Assembly: GCA_964035545.1 (NCBI GenBank)
Contig: OZ037771.1
Span: 7,978,690 to 8,042,689, forward strand
Length of the DNA: 64,000 nucleotides
Origin: Bugula neritina
Taxonomy: Eukaryota > Bryozoa > Gymnolaemata > Cheilostomatida > Bugulidae
Reading direction: 5' to 3'
Part shown: one piece after another, positions 12,037 to 33,149 of the stretch
How positions within the stretch are numbered: the first letter of the stretch is position 1
Layout of the letters: the number at the start of each line of letters is the position of its first letter
Notes under the pieces: generated by a model
What the model saw: only the letters and a program-made list of their open reading frames with translations
The model's database searches: none
Told to the model about the DNA's origin: nothing
Translations under genes and position numbers: made by a program

Positions 12037-13785
12037 TTCAGCTATAGTCTTTTACCAGCTGCTGATTTGACAAAAGAAGCCAATTTGTGTGGTGATTCCT
12101 GAGTTTGTCCTAATAGCATCGACACCTGCTGTAATATTACTATAAATAGCATATCATGAGGAAATACTGCTTTTTATTGAAGATATAGCTTTAGACTTTT
12201 CACATTTTCACTAGTTGATTAGTCATTTAAGTATTTTTTGTCTTTTCAAAAAGAATTTTCTTGCTGCTGTGTGTGTCTTAGACACGAGCCCTGAAAGTGT
12301 AAAATGTAAAATTACTTTATACTTTTCAATACATGATCAGCTGAGTTGATTTTTATTGGGGAAAATTATTGACACTCCAATTTTCAATCACACAATTAGC
12401 AAAATTTCTAAATAGCACATGATTTTGCCAAAGTTAACAGGTCTTGTAACTAGTTTTTATTACTAATTTTTTTTCTCTTGAGAGCTCAGCTATTTCCGCC
12501 ACCATTTTGTGATTATTTTCTAAAATAGACTGATCAAAATAGGAGTTTTGAAAAGCAAAGCAGATTCAATGCAATTCAATTAGTAGGATTCTGTAAAATT
12601 CCCCTTAACAAAATAATATTAGGACCAAAAATAGACAAATGCAGCCAGCATGAAACTGTTTATATGTTGGTGCGAAAATGCAGTTTGATTCACCAAAATA
12701 TTTATTGAGCTGCACATAATTATGCTGGGCCGACTATAAGTATATGCAGCATATCATAGCACCAAAATAACGAAGCGAAACGTAAGACAAAATGCCCACC
12801 ACTTTTAAAAACATCCGGGCTGAAATGTCCAAGGTTAGGCATTTCTCCCATGATCAAGCACTGCTTGATTCCAAAAATTTTGTTGTTGTGATAATAGCAA
12901 CGTTTAATACCAACATTTCACATTAAACTTAATGCATGCGTGCCGATCCTTTTTTGTTGGCACTCTGTTCCTTTCAAGTTTGCAGGATTTATCTAACCCT
13001 GTATATTTACTATATTCCTATTTGTGAAAAAGTAATTGAATTTGAATTGAAAACAGTTTACAAGTTTTCTACAAGACAACATGCATGCATAAAAAGAATA
13101 CTCAAGATAGCTTAAAGCTACACAGTTATTAGGTGGTGCGATTCAGTACCCTAAACATGTGTGAAGACGCTACACCTAACTTCACCGATCTAAGCTAATG
13201 ATATCAGAGCTGCTCTACTCACCTCTATTGTCTTGCAGTCAGCACAGAGCACTTGCCACTGTAGATGATTAGGCTGAATGATCTCTGTGAAATCTTTCAA
13301 TAGTTTATAATATTGAAAGCAGATTTATTGGAATAATGTTTAAAATTATCTGCTGCTCGATGCATTCATTATACCACTTTTTCTGTGCAATCAACCGTGA
13401 AGGCACATGACTGCTGGAAACTTCCATTGACCTTAGTTGAAAGGTCATTTTTCAGAAAATGTGGTGTATTTTTTCAATAGATAAATTGTTATAAATTCAG
13501 CTAAGAAAAATGAGGTCAACCAGGGTAAGCTTGGGGCTCAGCAGCTAAGCTGAGTAGTAAAGACTTGCTTGGTGAGGAATGAATAAAAAGCAGGAAGTTT
13601 TAATGAGATAAATTAAAAAGAGTGAGCAACTCCCCGCAGATATTAGAATAAATTAATCAACTCAAATGCTTGCTGATAACACATCTATAACTGAGATAGA
13701 AACTGATTACAAAATTAAACATGTTAATACATATAGTTGTACTTATTCAACATGCTATGAAGATACCACACACATACACACGGGC
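12037..13785. other. Upstream region of the first CCP gene
   Basis: Noncoding sequence 5' of the first CCP gene start. A 5' UTR and promoter must lie here or beyond, but I cannot fix a start site. TATAAATA near 12140 is on the opposite strand. No protein-coding signature is visible. Confidence 0.4.
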
Positions 13786-13897
<112 letters not shown>

Positions 13898-13928
13898 GCA
13901 CGCGTGCACTCACACACAACACACAAAT

Positions 13929-14080
13929 ACTGTGTTTCTATAATTTCCAGTATGCAAATGAATCTGTCATTCGCGAATGGAAAAAGTTACATCGAAGGAA
14001 ACCACAGCCATAAATTAATGCAAACAGCAATCACAAGTATGGACATCCATTCGCATATGCGCAGTCATAGAAACGCAGTG
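13929..14080. mobile_element. MITE of the CACTGTGTTTCCATTG family (copy c)
   Basis: Left end ACTGTGTTTCTATAATTTCC; right end, read inverted, CACTGCGTTTCTATGACTGC. Subterminal ATGCAAATGAAT is mirrored by ATTCGCATATGC. It is inserted between CA-rich tracts. Confidence 0.6.
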
Positions 14081-14084
14081 CCAC

Positions 14085-14240
14085 ACACATGCACACGCAT
14101 TCACACCTACTCACATCTACTCACATTTACTCACACCTACTCACATGCACATGCATACATACACATACACATACGCACACACACCCAGATGTACGAACAC
14201 ATATATCCTACACACACACACACATATATCCTACACACAC
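14085..14240. repeat. CA-rich degenerate microsatellite
   Basis: CACATCTACTCACA- and ACACATAC-type units, probably a decayed extension of the CA array at 13786. Confidence 0.8.
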
Positions 14241-15770
14241 ATGTAAAATAGAGTCTGGAGACAGAATGATGAATCAACTAGTCAAAATTTCACTATTAAG
14301 ATTCATACACGAAAGTGAAAGAAAAACATTTTAGGTACATTAGGTATTTGCTGAACTTTGTGGGACACATTTTAGACAGCCTCCAAAGTTCTTAAAAGCT
14401 TTTCAGATAAAATAAACTATGTTATGTTTCTAAATGAAGTTGTTCAAGTAAATACAACTTTTCTAATATAAAAATAAAGTGAATAATAATAATCAAACAC
14501 ACTGTAGCGGAATGCATGATTTAAATCCATCTATATACTTTGTATGTAGATGTTCCCATTTGACAATCAACTAGTAAACCAGTAAGCACAGCTAGCTGCT
14601 AATGTTAGACTTGATTGACAAAACCAGTACAATTATCAGTTAAGTGCTAGTAACCTGAAAGAGTGCTAAAATAGAACTTGAACTTGGTGATGATGGTGGT
14701 ATTACTAGGCAAGGGGTGGAAAGGACGATAATTGAAGCAATGCCACTAGTTGTTCTAGTAGTATTAGAAATGGCAGCAATAGTGACAGGTTCTGTCAAAA
14801 TGAAGTATGATTTTTAGTTTGACAGCAGCTCCTATGATTAATGATAAATGTTCAGCTGCAGTGCGAATGGACCAAGTTTGAGAGCTTTGTTGCTCTCGTG
14901 TTTGTGAGATTAGAAAAATGTTAAACTGTGGCTTCAATTTTGCGAGTCCAACTCATTGTGATATGATCTTGTTGGGCTGTTGCCTCTCTTGGACATTGTA
15001 GATTGTATAGCTGAGCTGTTAAAACAATTGTTCTATGGTTTGCAACTGTGATACTATTACCCATATTCTTGTGCTTTAATGTTTAATCAAATTAGTTTAG
15101 CTGTTGTGTACACTTTTGCAATAAAACTGTTTTATAAAGAATAATGAGTTATATGTGCAGTAACAGAGAAATGGAGAAGTCTATGTTTTAGTTGTGAGAC
15201 GTAGCAGCAGAAGCTATTTTCTTGTGAGAATACCTGAGCCATAAACCAAAATTTATTAGAAAAAATTAATAACGCATAAGCTATTAAAACTTCTCTACTA
15301 CTGCACATAGTTATTTATAGATATAAAGATTAAAAAAATTCATTATGATTTTTCAGGCACACCCAATTGATATTATTTATGTGTTTGGATAGATTTATAA
15401 AATTTTACTTGTACTCTTTATAGTGATCTAGTTTCAATCTAACAATGGTATAAAATGACTAATTTTTCAATACTGATGAGGGAAAGGATAAATGAGACCA
15501 GGTAAACCAACCCTCCCACAGCCTTTCTGGTAATTGGCAGTATCCAGTATATCAAGTTAACCAAAAAACTACTGAAAGATAATCTAATAATGTGCTTCAT
15601 TAAAATAGTCCATTTAATGACTAGCGCCAATAATAAAACTTTTACATTGGTTTATTTAATAATCAGATTTATTTATAATTGCAAACAAATATAATAGGTA
15701 AAATGATGAATTACAAAATTGTACAAACTAGTTGTTGTTTTATTTCTACAGTTAGAAAAAGTCAATTAAT
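14241..15770. other. Intergenic between the two CCP genes
   Basis: Contains the presumed 3' flank of the second CCP gene. I see no coding, RNA or transposon signature. Confidence 0.45.
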
Positions 15771-15776
15771 ATAGTA

Positions 15777-15782
15777 TTTATT
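15777..15782 (-). terminator. Candidate polyadenylation signal of second CCP gene
   Basis: AATAAA on the minus strand about 195 nt beyond the TGA stop codon (15978-15980). It is the nearest canonical hexamer I found downstream of that stop. Confidence 0.35.
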
Positions 15783-15977
15783 TGCCAGAATGAGTGTCTC
15801 CAGTTATTTTATATTCATGTTCACAAGAGATAATGAAACAATAATAATTAACTACTATAAATATCCTTTTATAAATTTTTAAAATATCAAGTCTTGATAA
15901 ATAAATTAAGGTCAGCATATGAGTTATAATTGGCAGCTATAAATATTTTCTTTAAAACCCGATTTCTCTGGCAACTT

Positions 15978-25083
<9,106 letters not shown>

Positions 25084-26620
25084 TCCAGCTTCTATTAATC
25101 AGTTTATAAATACTTACTCTGAGTTATCTACAATATATAGATGAGTTTTCATAACAAAACTTATCAATTTCAACCATTTGATCTGCCAATGAATTTTATG
25201 AGCACTTTTTGAGTGCGACATCACAAGAAGACTAGAGCATCAAAGTATATATAGAAATGAGTTTCAAACCATGTGGTTAGCCAAGTTAGATAAGAGTTAC
25301 AATAGACATAAAATTTTTATGCAATCAACTCACTAAGTATTTGCTGACTTCATTACGAAAATTTCTAGTTGAATTTTTAGCAATACAATCAAGAATCAAT
25401 TGAGCATGTTAGCATTATAATAATACAAAGTTTGAGCTACTGCGCTAATAACATTTCTCAGTCTAGAGCCACATGGAGGGAGTGCTATAATTTCCCGTGA
25501 GAAACTGTATAATATGAAAATCTACTGTGGGAGTTACCTGCTCCACATCTGTTGCCCTTTCATTAATTATTTCATTTTGAAATTCTTTTCACTGTTTTTC
25601 ATAATGCAGTGAAATTGATTGGGTTATAAACAGATAAACTGAAACGTATGTAAAAAGTGGAGTTGTTGAATAGTACCAACTAAATAGATCAATTACCACA
25701 AAAAATGTTTGCAGCATTTGTTTAGCATTTGTACGACATGGAATCTGCACATACCAGGCTTATTTCGTTAGCAGCGCATGTGGAAAGCTGCTTCATGGGG
25801 CCATAGGGTTGAGGGGCTCACAGCTTTTGCAACATTTTGCATTTTTAAAGTACAAAGCTTCTACTAGAAATATGTTTTTAGTTTACTAGAAAAATGATAG
25901 TTTTTTGTGATACTCAAACAAAGCCACAAGTGAGAAACCGATTTATGCTTCTTGTATGTAACAGTAGAACATAATACATGTAGCAACAAAAAAGTTGAGC
26001 CTAATATAATTTTAGCAAGTAATTAATTTACGAAAAAATATTAATTCTACTTACTGTTCGGTTAGAAATGGCTCCAATTTGCAGCTGGTGTGTAAGAGTA
26101 AAGTCTAGTAGATCAGCAATAAATGAAAATATTATCTAAGAATACTGACTTAAATGGCAAATCTGCTGTATTTTGCAATTTCATTTACCAAATAACATGA
26201 AACTGTTGCAATAGATGAATAATGCTGGTGTGTTTTGCTGTTATAATTAGGAAGACAAAACTAAAGCTGTCAACCATGAAGGCACACATGGATGTTGAAT
26301 ATTTTGGTGACCTCCTAATCAAAAGGTCACGTTGACGACCCAAAACACATGAGCATGCATGAGCATTAGGGTCACAAAAATGGATGTTGTTGAAAACAGA
26401 CGGTGTGTAGTCAACAGTTATAATAGCTAAATGCTGAGTAATATACACAAATTATCTTATAGCTATAAGTTGAATAGAACAACATGTTTACAACAAGTTT
26501 GCTCTACATGCATGCACACAATATTAAAACGCTACCGTTTTATTTATTGTTTGTTTTTTAATCATGTATAACTAAAGAATTATTCATTGAATGAAAAGAA
26601 TAACAAAAAGTAATGTAAGC
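25084..26620. other. Upstream region of the second CCP gene
   Basis: AT-rich noncoding sequence. The promoter of the second CCP gene should lie here, but I could not place it. Confidence 0.4.
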
Positions 26621-26621
26621 T

Positions 26622-27085
26622 ATTCCTGTGAGAGCCTACGATTGGAAATATTTTTAAAGCAGGTTAAGGGTTTGTTTTTTTATTGTTGCAAACAGCAATT
26701 ATGACTGAATGCCTCCATAATGGCCTTTAGCCTAGGGCCACACTGTGCGTATTTTCGCATGCAAAAATTGAAACCACAGGTAGCAAAGGTGTCCACTGTA
26801 GCGTCAGTGATGCGTGATAAATAAGGCTTCCATTTTTAAATCACACTCGCTTTTAATAAAACGCATATTACTGGAATATAGCGCTAAAATAAAAGAATTG
26901 GGCTCACTAAATAACTACCAGCCAATTAGGTGACGACGACAGAGACGATTTGCACTTGCGTTGAGAATGCTGAGCGACAAGTGCGAATGTTTTCTCAACG
27001 CTTACTAGAATTCAACCACTGACACCATGTTTACTAAGCCAGTGCTCTATAACCACTAGACCACAGCTGCTCTCTGAGTGTAAGC
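26622..27085 (-). mobile_element. tRNA-derived SINE (copy 3), interrupted by a MITE
   Basis: SINE body at 26622-26729 and tRNA-like head at 27002-27085, reverse oriented. The two parts line up with the intact SINE at 7280-7495 once the MITE at 26730-27001 is set aside. The SINE was therefore present before the MITE arrived. Confidence 0.8.
26730..27001. mobile_element. MITE, PIF/Harbinger-like (copy 3, one terminus missing)
   Basis: The left end GCCTAGGGCCACACTGTGCG matches the terminus of copy 2. The right end, read inward, is GCGTTGAGAAAACATTCGC, which matches an internal position of copy 2, so the right-hand inverted repeat is absent. Even so, TTA flanks both ends (26727-26729, 27002-27004). 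Confidence 0.8.
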
Positions 27086-27621
27086 TTACACACTTTTTTT
27101 GATTAGAAGGACCAAATAATGATTTAAAACTTATGAATCAGTTAGAAAGACATACATTTTTTGCAAGTAAATAAAATTCCTTATATAGAAAGCCATTTGC
27201 ATGTTTTGTCACTGAAAAGTTTCGGCTCTTGTTTAAAATTGAGTTGTCTTTACTAAATGATGAAAATAGTTCTGCCAAAAGTTACACAATTTATGCACTT
27301 TATTAGCTAATTATGTACTGAGTTTTGTATGTTTCTATCATTATGGTAAACAAATTATTAGTAATAAAGGAAACTTGTAATATTCCATGTGTTATGTTAT
27401 CAGCATCTGACACTAGGATTATGTGATTTCTTTTACCCCCTTATCATAAATTGACCATATAAGTGAAATTTCATGTATTCACTTTTACTTCCTTCAAAGT
27501 ATATTAAAAGTTGATTCGATCTATTTGGACAGATAATTTTTCACATTGTTGCAATCACACACACGCATGGGCACATGCACACACGCATAGGCACACGCCC
27601 ACATACACGCACGCACACTCA

Positions 27622-27672
27622 AACCCATGTTTTCGTGCATACTAGGCAAACGCTCTAGCCCCTAGACCACAG
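27622..27672 (-). mobile_element. SINE fragment (tRNA-like head)
   Basis: Only the head region survives (GCTCTAGCCCCTAGACCAC on the plus strand), abutting the duplicated LRR-exon segment at 27680. Confidence 0.6.
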
Positions 27673-27757
27673 GATTTGGGGTATTGTATATATTGCGTCT
27701 AGCTTAGTTCAAGGACAGCTACATATAGGTCAGACAACTCCATAATACAATACATAC

Positions 27758-27901
27758 CTGTCTGGTAGAGTAACCAGTTCACAACACTCCATCTCTAACT
27801 CTTTCAGTGATACTAAGGATGTGAATATATCATCAGGTAGACCTTCAGATAGGTTATTCCACGCTATCCTCAGCATCTCAAGACTTTTCAGTGAAGATAT
27901 G
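27758..27901 (-). pseudogene. Orphan LRR exon (duplicate of 56755-56898)
   Basis: A 144-bp phase-2/phase-2 exon encoding two 24-residue LRRs (includes LSEGLPDDIFTSLVSLKELE). Acceptor TTACAG and donor GTATGT are intact. It is nearly identical to the exon at 56755-56898, and flanking intron sequence is shared over about 27680-28085 versus 56676-57085, so this is a DNA-level duplication. No neighbouring LRR exons are seen within several kb. It is called a pseudogene or remnant, but could be an exon of a gene broken by later insertions. Confidence 0.7.
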
Positions 27902-28089
27902 CTGTAACATAGCACACAGGTATGAGATACGGTGACACTGATGACTGTATTGTCATAAGTTCACTAACATGGCAGCAGGAAAGTGAGGATATTAAAGGAT
28001 TGTAAGTTTCTAAAAATTATTGTAAATTTACATGAAGAAATGTTTGTAAACATAGTATGAAAATGACTGGGTATGTATGTTATATGATG

Positions 28090-28279
28090 ATCGGTATGCC
28101 ATTAGTTTATGAGTATTACTATTAGTATTAGTGTGCTTGTAGCCCACAGTCTTCGTTTCAGTCTCTAAGTATAAAGTAAGTTAGTATTTGGCTAGTAGTT
28201 AGTAGGCGTATGCTCAAGTACTAGTAAAGGGTTTGTTTTAATTAGTATAAGTATCTCTTATGAATTTATTCACTCTGTC
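28090..28279 (+). repeat. Dispersed repeat shared with 32870-33075
   Basis: Starts GATCGGTATGCC and ends TTTATTCACTCTGTC; the partner at 32870-33075 runs from GATCAGTATGCC to TTTATTCACTCTTTC. The partner directly precedes the BEL/Pao gag region, so this copy is likely a fragment of that element's LTR or leader. It abuts the orphan LRR exon segment. Confidence 0.6.
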
Positions 28280-30948
28280 GAACGAATATATTTTTAATAA
28301 TAATAATAACTTTAATAGTTTATAAACTTATTAAAATATGTATATATATATTTATATATTATTTGAATGAAAATAAATTTTCACTTAATAATTGATTCGA
28401 AGGGAGACAATTAACAAGTTAGATATTATTTGATAATTTTGCTTTGAAATTAGTGTCTGCAATCCAATAACTGTAGAATAAGAAAATAGGAGTTATCTCC
28501 GCTTGACAAATGTTTATTAATGGTTTGGTTTGGCAATATTATTTATGTATAAACAATATGTGTGGTTCTATGTGTATTGTGTAATAGTAGCACTCAGGTT
28601 ATAAATTTCGTGAGACAAATTTAGGACCTGTCTCTCAGGAAATGAACAAAACTCTGGATTTTGCTTGCGTTTTAAAATATCTATTTGATAGTAATATGGA
28701 AACAAAATTATAAGACAAGAAAGATTATTATAATAACCAAACCCAAAAGAAGTAAGATAAATATATATATATATATATCCTAGCGACCCTTTGAAATCCC
28801 GCTGCGTATAATATACTGGCAACAAAATTGATAAGCCTGTTAAACATAAATTTGGTGTAACTTAAAAGATCAAACAATTCCAAGACAGTTTCCTCAAACA
28901 ACCTATGTAACTCAAAGAAAATTCCCAATTTCAACAATATTCCTTCAAATGTAATTTATGTGACTTCAAAGTAAATTTTTCAATTCAATGATAGCTTTTC
29001 CAAGTACAAATTATACAATAATAAAACAAACAATAATAAAAATTAGTACATCACGAGAAAAATAAATCAAGTTACTTACAATGGAACTTCTCAGTCCAAA
29101 ATTGATTAGATTTAATTCAGTTAAATATGTTCTAAATTATTTCACACAAAACTAAATACACTAACTACCTTTGATCATTAACGGCTCTTCTGATTGTTAA
29201 TTGCTCCTCTTATCGTTGAATACTGTTGCTGCCTCTGTGCTGCCTTTTATAGTTGGGTTGTTTTGGATTTCTGAGGTATGGGCGATGAGTCTAACTAAGT
29301 AAGTTGCCGGTTGGTCCGCAGGTTCAAGTCAAACAGTGTGCTACGTGAGGAATTGTTGGTGACACCATCCCGGTATTGACCATATCAGGATCTCTCAGAC
29401 TCATAAGTTATACCAGCATTAATTCTACCATAACTCATAGCCTGGAATATATGTTTCATAACAAGAAAATATAATAATATGTATTAGTTGTTCACGTGTT
29501 GATTTTGTAGATATTAGATTTTATAAGTGAAGGAAAACTCCAGGTTATATCAAATCCGTATAATTCATCAAGTATATATTATAATTAACGTTAAATGTCA
29601 TCTATATGTTAGTATGACTGAATAATCACATACGGCCCAGTTTTATTAATGTTTGTTTACCAATTAATGTTCATGTAAGACAAGGTTAAAATTACAAATC
29701 CCAACACGTGAACAAAACACGTATGTAAAACTATCCCTATACCACAATTACTTGTATAATACCATAATACTAAGCATATTATATTTGCATTATTCAAAGC
29801 GCTGTAAATCATACGTTTAGTATATTAATGTTTAAAGCAATTTCCATGTAGTATCATGACGCTTAGCTCATTTGCATATTTCAATTTCAGCTGTGCTCAA
29901 GTAACAAGTCCATTGCTTTTAGAATATGTATTCCACATTCTTTCTTGAATTTTGTAGATATACAGTGTAGTCTACATACCGTGACGGAGTAGATATAATA
30001 ATTTATAGTTACGTCAACCTGTCACAGCAGTCATCTCACTGAAAGTCTCAAGGAAGCAGGCAAGCCTCAGCACCAACGGAAACCATAATTCAGCAAGTTG
30101 AAATATCTTAAAGGTATAACTTGTGAAATACAGAAGTAAGAGTTAAGCATATAAAAAAGAAAGAAAGCCCCATACATCTATAATTATGTACCGGTTCGAG
30201 AATAGCATATTTTCCAAGAACTGACTTTCTGGGAACTAAATTATAGTTTACCACCACTATATCAGATTACATTTACTTGGTAAACTATTTACCACTCATA
30301 GTCTACTCAAATTGTTGACTCTAATATAGTCATTACCAGCATATTATTCTCTGTAAATGTATTACATTATTGTGCAGTATCTACTCTGCAAAAACACAAA
30401 ACACTATGCATTTTTTGATCTGACAAATATTTCTCACTCTCAATCTCCTTTCTCCCTGCGCTCGTTTCCCATTTCTTTATTATCATTTTAAAATTCAGGA
30501 ACAGATAACTCTTTGGTATACACTTCAGAAAGGGTATTTAATGTACAGAAATGTGACTTTTTAAAATAAAATTTTAGGCATTTATGAATGATGGCAGTAG
30601 CCCTCAACTAGTATTACATGATGATGTATTAAATTATCACAAGTAGACCTATGGATAACTGTACTGAATCCAATATATTATCTTTATCTACCTTTCTAGC
30701 TGTGATTATTTCAACTGTTAGAACCAGATGTACTGCAGACAAGGAATAATGAGGACAAACTTGAGCTGAGGCTTGAAATTTGTATTAGTTGGCAAAGATT
30801 TACCAGTAAAATACACAAAAAACAGAATTTCAGAATAGCTATATGGAGATAACCCAAACAGTGATGCAACGAAATGTAGATAGGTCTAGGAGAGCTTGTT
30901 GAATCTTGTCACACTTTCTTGCAAAGGTTATGGAGTTGATAAGGTATG
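28280..30948. other. Long stretch without a recognisable gene
   Basis: AT-rich, with several short open frames of no recognisable content. A GC-richer block at 29160-29410 carries the TATA-like motif listed separately. Confidence 0.4.
29245..29252 (-). promoter_or_regulatory. Candidate TATA box
   Basis: CTATAAAA on the minus strand, followed by the GC-richer GGCAGCACAGAGGCAGC. No coding exon is visible downstream on that strand. It may belong to a solo LTR; flanking termini were not resolved. Confidence 0.25.
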
Positions 30949-31737
30949 TGGGAAGAGGTATGGGGTAGAGGTATGGGGTAGAGGTATGGGGTAGAGGTAT
31001 AGGGTAGAGGTATGGGATAGAGGTATGGGGTAGAGGTATAGGGTAGAGGTATGGGGTAGAGGTATGGGGTAGAGGTATGGGATAGAGGTATGGGGTAAAG
31101 GTATAGGGTAGAGGTATGGGGTAGAGGTATGGGGTAGAGGTATGGGGTAGAGGTATGGGGTAGAGGTATGGGGTAGAGGTATGGGGTAGAGGTATGGGGT
31201 AGAGGTATGGGGTAGAGGTATAGGGTAGAGGTATGGGGTAGAGGTATAGGGTAGAGGTATAGGGTAGAGGTATGGGGTAGAGGTATGGGGTAAAGGTATG
31301 GGGTAGAGGTATAGGGTAGAGGCATAGGGTACAGGTATGGGGTAGAGGTATAGGGTAGAGGTATAGGGTAGAGGTATGGGGTAGAGGTATGGGGTAGAGG
31401 TATAGGGTAGAGGTATGGGGTAGAGGTATGGGGTAGAGGTATGGGGTAGAGGTATGGGGTAGAGGTATGGGGTAGAGGTATGGGGTAGAGGCATAGGGTA
31501 CAGGTATGGGGTAGAGGTATAGGGTAGAGGCATAGGGTACAGGTATGGGGTAGAGGTATAGGGTAGAGGTATAGGGTAGAGGTATGGGGTAGAGGTATGG
31601 GGTAAAGGTATGGGGTAGAGGTATGGGGTAGAGGTATGGGGTAGAGGTATGGGGTAGAGGTATGGGGTAGAGGTATGGGGTAGAGGTATGGGGTAGAGGT
31701 ATGGGGTAGAGGTATGGGGTGGAGGTATGGGGTAGAT
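30949..31737. repeat. 13-bp satellite (GGTATGGGGTAGA)n
   Basis: About 60 tandem units of 13 bp with GGTATAGGGTAGA variants. Three units make 39 bp, so minus-strand frames stay open as a 13-residue Pro/Thr/Tyr/Leu repeat. These are not considered proteins. Confidence 0.95.
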
Positions 31738-32307
31738 GCTGTGTTAGAGATCTGCAATATAAGTATGAGTGAATTGATCAGGGAATGTGCTCCAATATTC
31801 CCAGTTAGAGTTACCCTTTCATATAGAAGGTTTTAGAGAAAAAGAATCACACATTGAGTTATAGCTGACAGTAAGTAGAAACCTACATGCGTCATTTTAC
31901 TTTATTTAGTACACACCAGCAATTAGGACCAATAACTAGAATTGGTTGAAAGTCATAAAAAATTTAACATGTGGTATTTTTTATGATTATTACAAACATG
32001 CACAGAAAAAAGGCTGAGAGAGAAATCTGCAACAATAATTGCCCTATTGGTAATTCAAATCGCGTTGCTAATGCTATGAAATAACAATAATGGTCCACAT
32101 ATCCCAATTTACTAAAAAAATAGTGAAAGATATAAAAGTCAAGCCAAATTAGATAACACCTTAAATTTTTCCTTGTAATTGTCAATATTCAATTGATCTA
32201 TGGGGAAAACATATATATTAACAGCTAAATTGTGAAAAAATAGCCAAAAGCTAAAGATATTGGGTGGGTATTAAATTAAGTAAATTAACTCACTAATCCT
32301 GGCTGTT

Positions 32308-32605
32308 TGCCAAGATTTTACTGAAATTATGCTGATAGCTTTCAAAGCTGGGTGGGCTATTGTTGGCTTTTTTATTTGAATTTTGGCTGTAAATGAAACT
32401 CCTCAGTTTGTATTATGATTCTTATTGGTTTCAATTGCTAGGAAAAGGTTTAGAGGAGCCAATATTTGTAAGTTTTGTTATAATTTAGGAGTTTTTGTGT
32501 TTTTGTTGATATTGTATGTTTGAAAGTTACTTCTGCATATGTTTTTGTACAGCATGTAACTTTTTTTCTTATACAGAGTACAAGTCAAAGACAGAGCAAT
32601 AAATC
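32308..32605 (+). mobile_element. Probable 5' LTR fragment of BEL/Pao element
   Basis: Clearly similar, with indels, to 52313-52597: both contain TTTACTGAAATTATGCTG, TTTTGGCTGTAAATGAAAC, TTTTTGTACAG and CAAAGACAGAGCAATAA. The two copies bracket BEL/Pao gag (right of this copy) and integrase (left of the other). The sequence corresponding to 52226-52310 is missing here. Confidence 0.65.
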
Positions 32606-32869
32606 TAGAAATGAAGGACATTGTTTTATGCTTGTTGCTAATCAATCCACCAGACCATTTCTGGCACAGTACAAATATCAGCAGTGCTAGGTATCAGGAG
32701 CCATCATACCAACAATAACTAGCAATTGGAGGAGTGCTAATTATCCCAGGGCAGTAGTAACCATCCATATTGATGTTGCTAAGGAAGTGGTGCTCCATAT
32801 TGGCTGAAGAGTAGCAAGGTTACAAGAAGGCAAGTTTAGATGCTGTATAGCTACCTAGAAAGCTTGAAG

Positions 32870-33075
32870 ATCAGTATGCCGCTTGTTTATGAGTATTACT
32901 ATTAGAGTATTAGTATTAGTATTACTGTGTTCATAGCCTATAGTCTTCAGTCTTTCAGTCTCTTAGTATAAAGTCAGTTAGTATTTGGCTAGTAGTTGGT
33001 AGGTGTATGCTCAAGTACTAGTAAAGGGTTTGTTTCAATTAGTATAAGTATTCCTTACGAATTTATTCACTCTTT
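32870..33075 (+). repeat. Leader/LTR-like repeat before BEL/Pao gag
   Basis: Partner of 28090-28279. It ends just upstream of the gag-like frame. Whether it is the distal part of the LTR or an untranslated leader is unclear. Confidence 0.5.
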
Positions 33076-33149
33076 CTCAGAATCAAGTGCCAGTATCCAG
33101 TGTCAGCAAACACCAACTGTATCCAGTGTCACTACAAGTATCAGTGTCC

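Noticed and set aside
12140-12148. TATAAATA as promoter of the first CCP gene
   Set aside because: The motif reads on the plus strand while the gene is on the minus strand.
15472-15500. CTGATGAG core suggesting a second hammerhead
   Set aside because: No stem II closure followed by GAAA and no pairing stem I; the core string alone is not enough.
30909-31757. 282-codon Pro/Thr/Tyr/Leu repeat frame
   Set aside because: Pure translation of the 13-bp satellite with no unique sequence, signal peptide or splice context.
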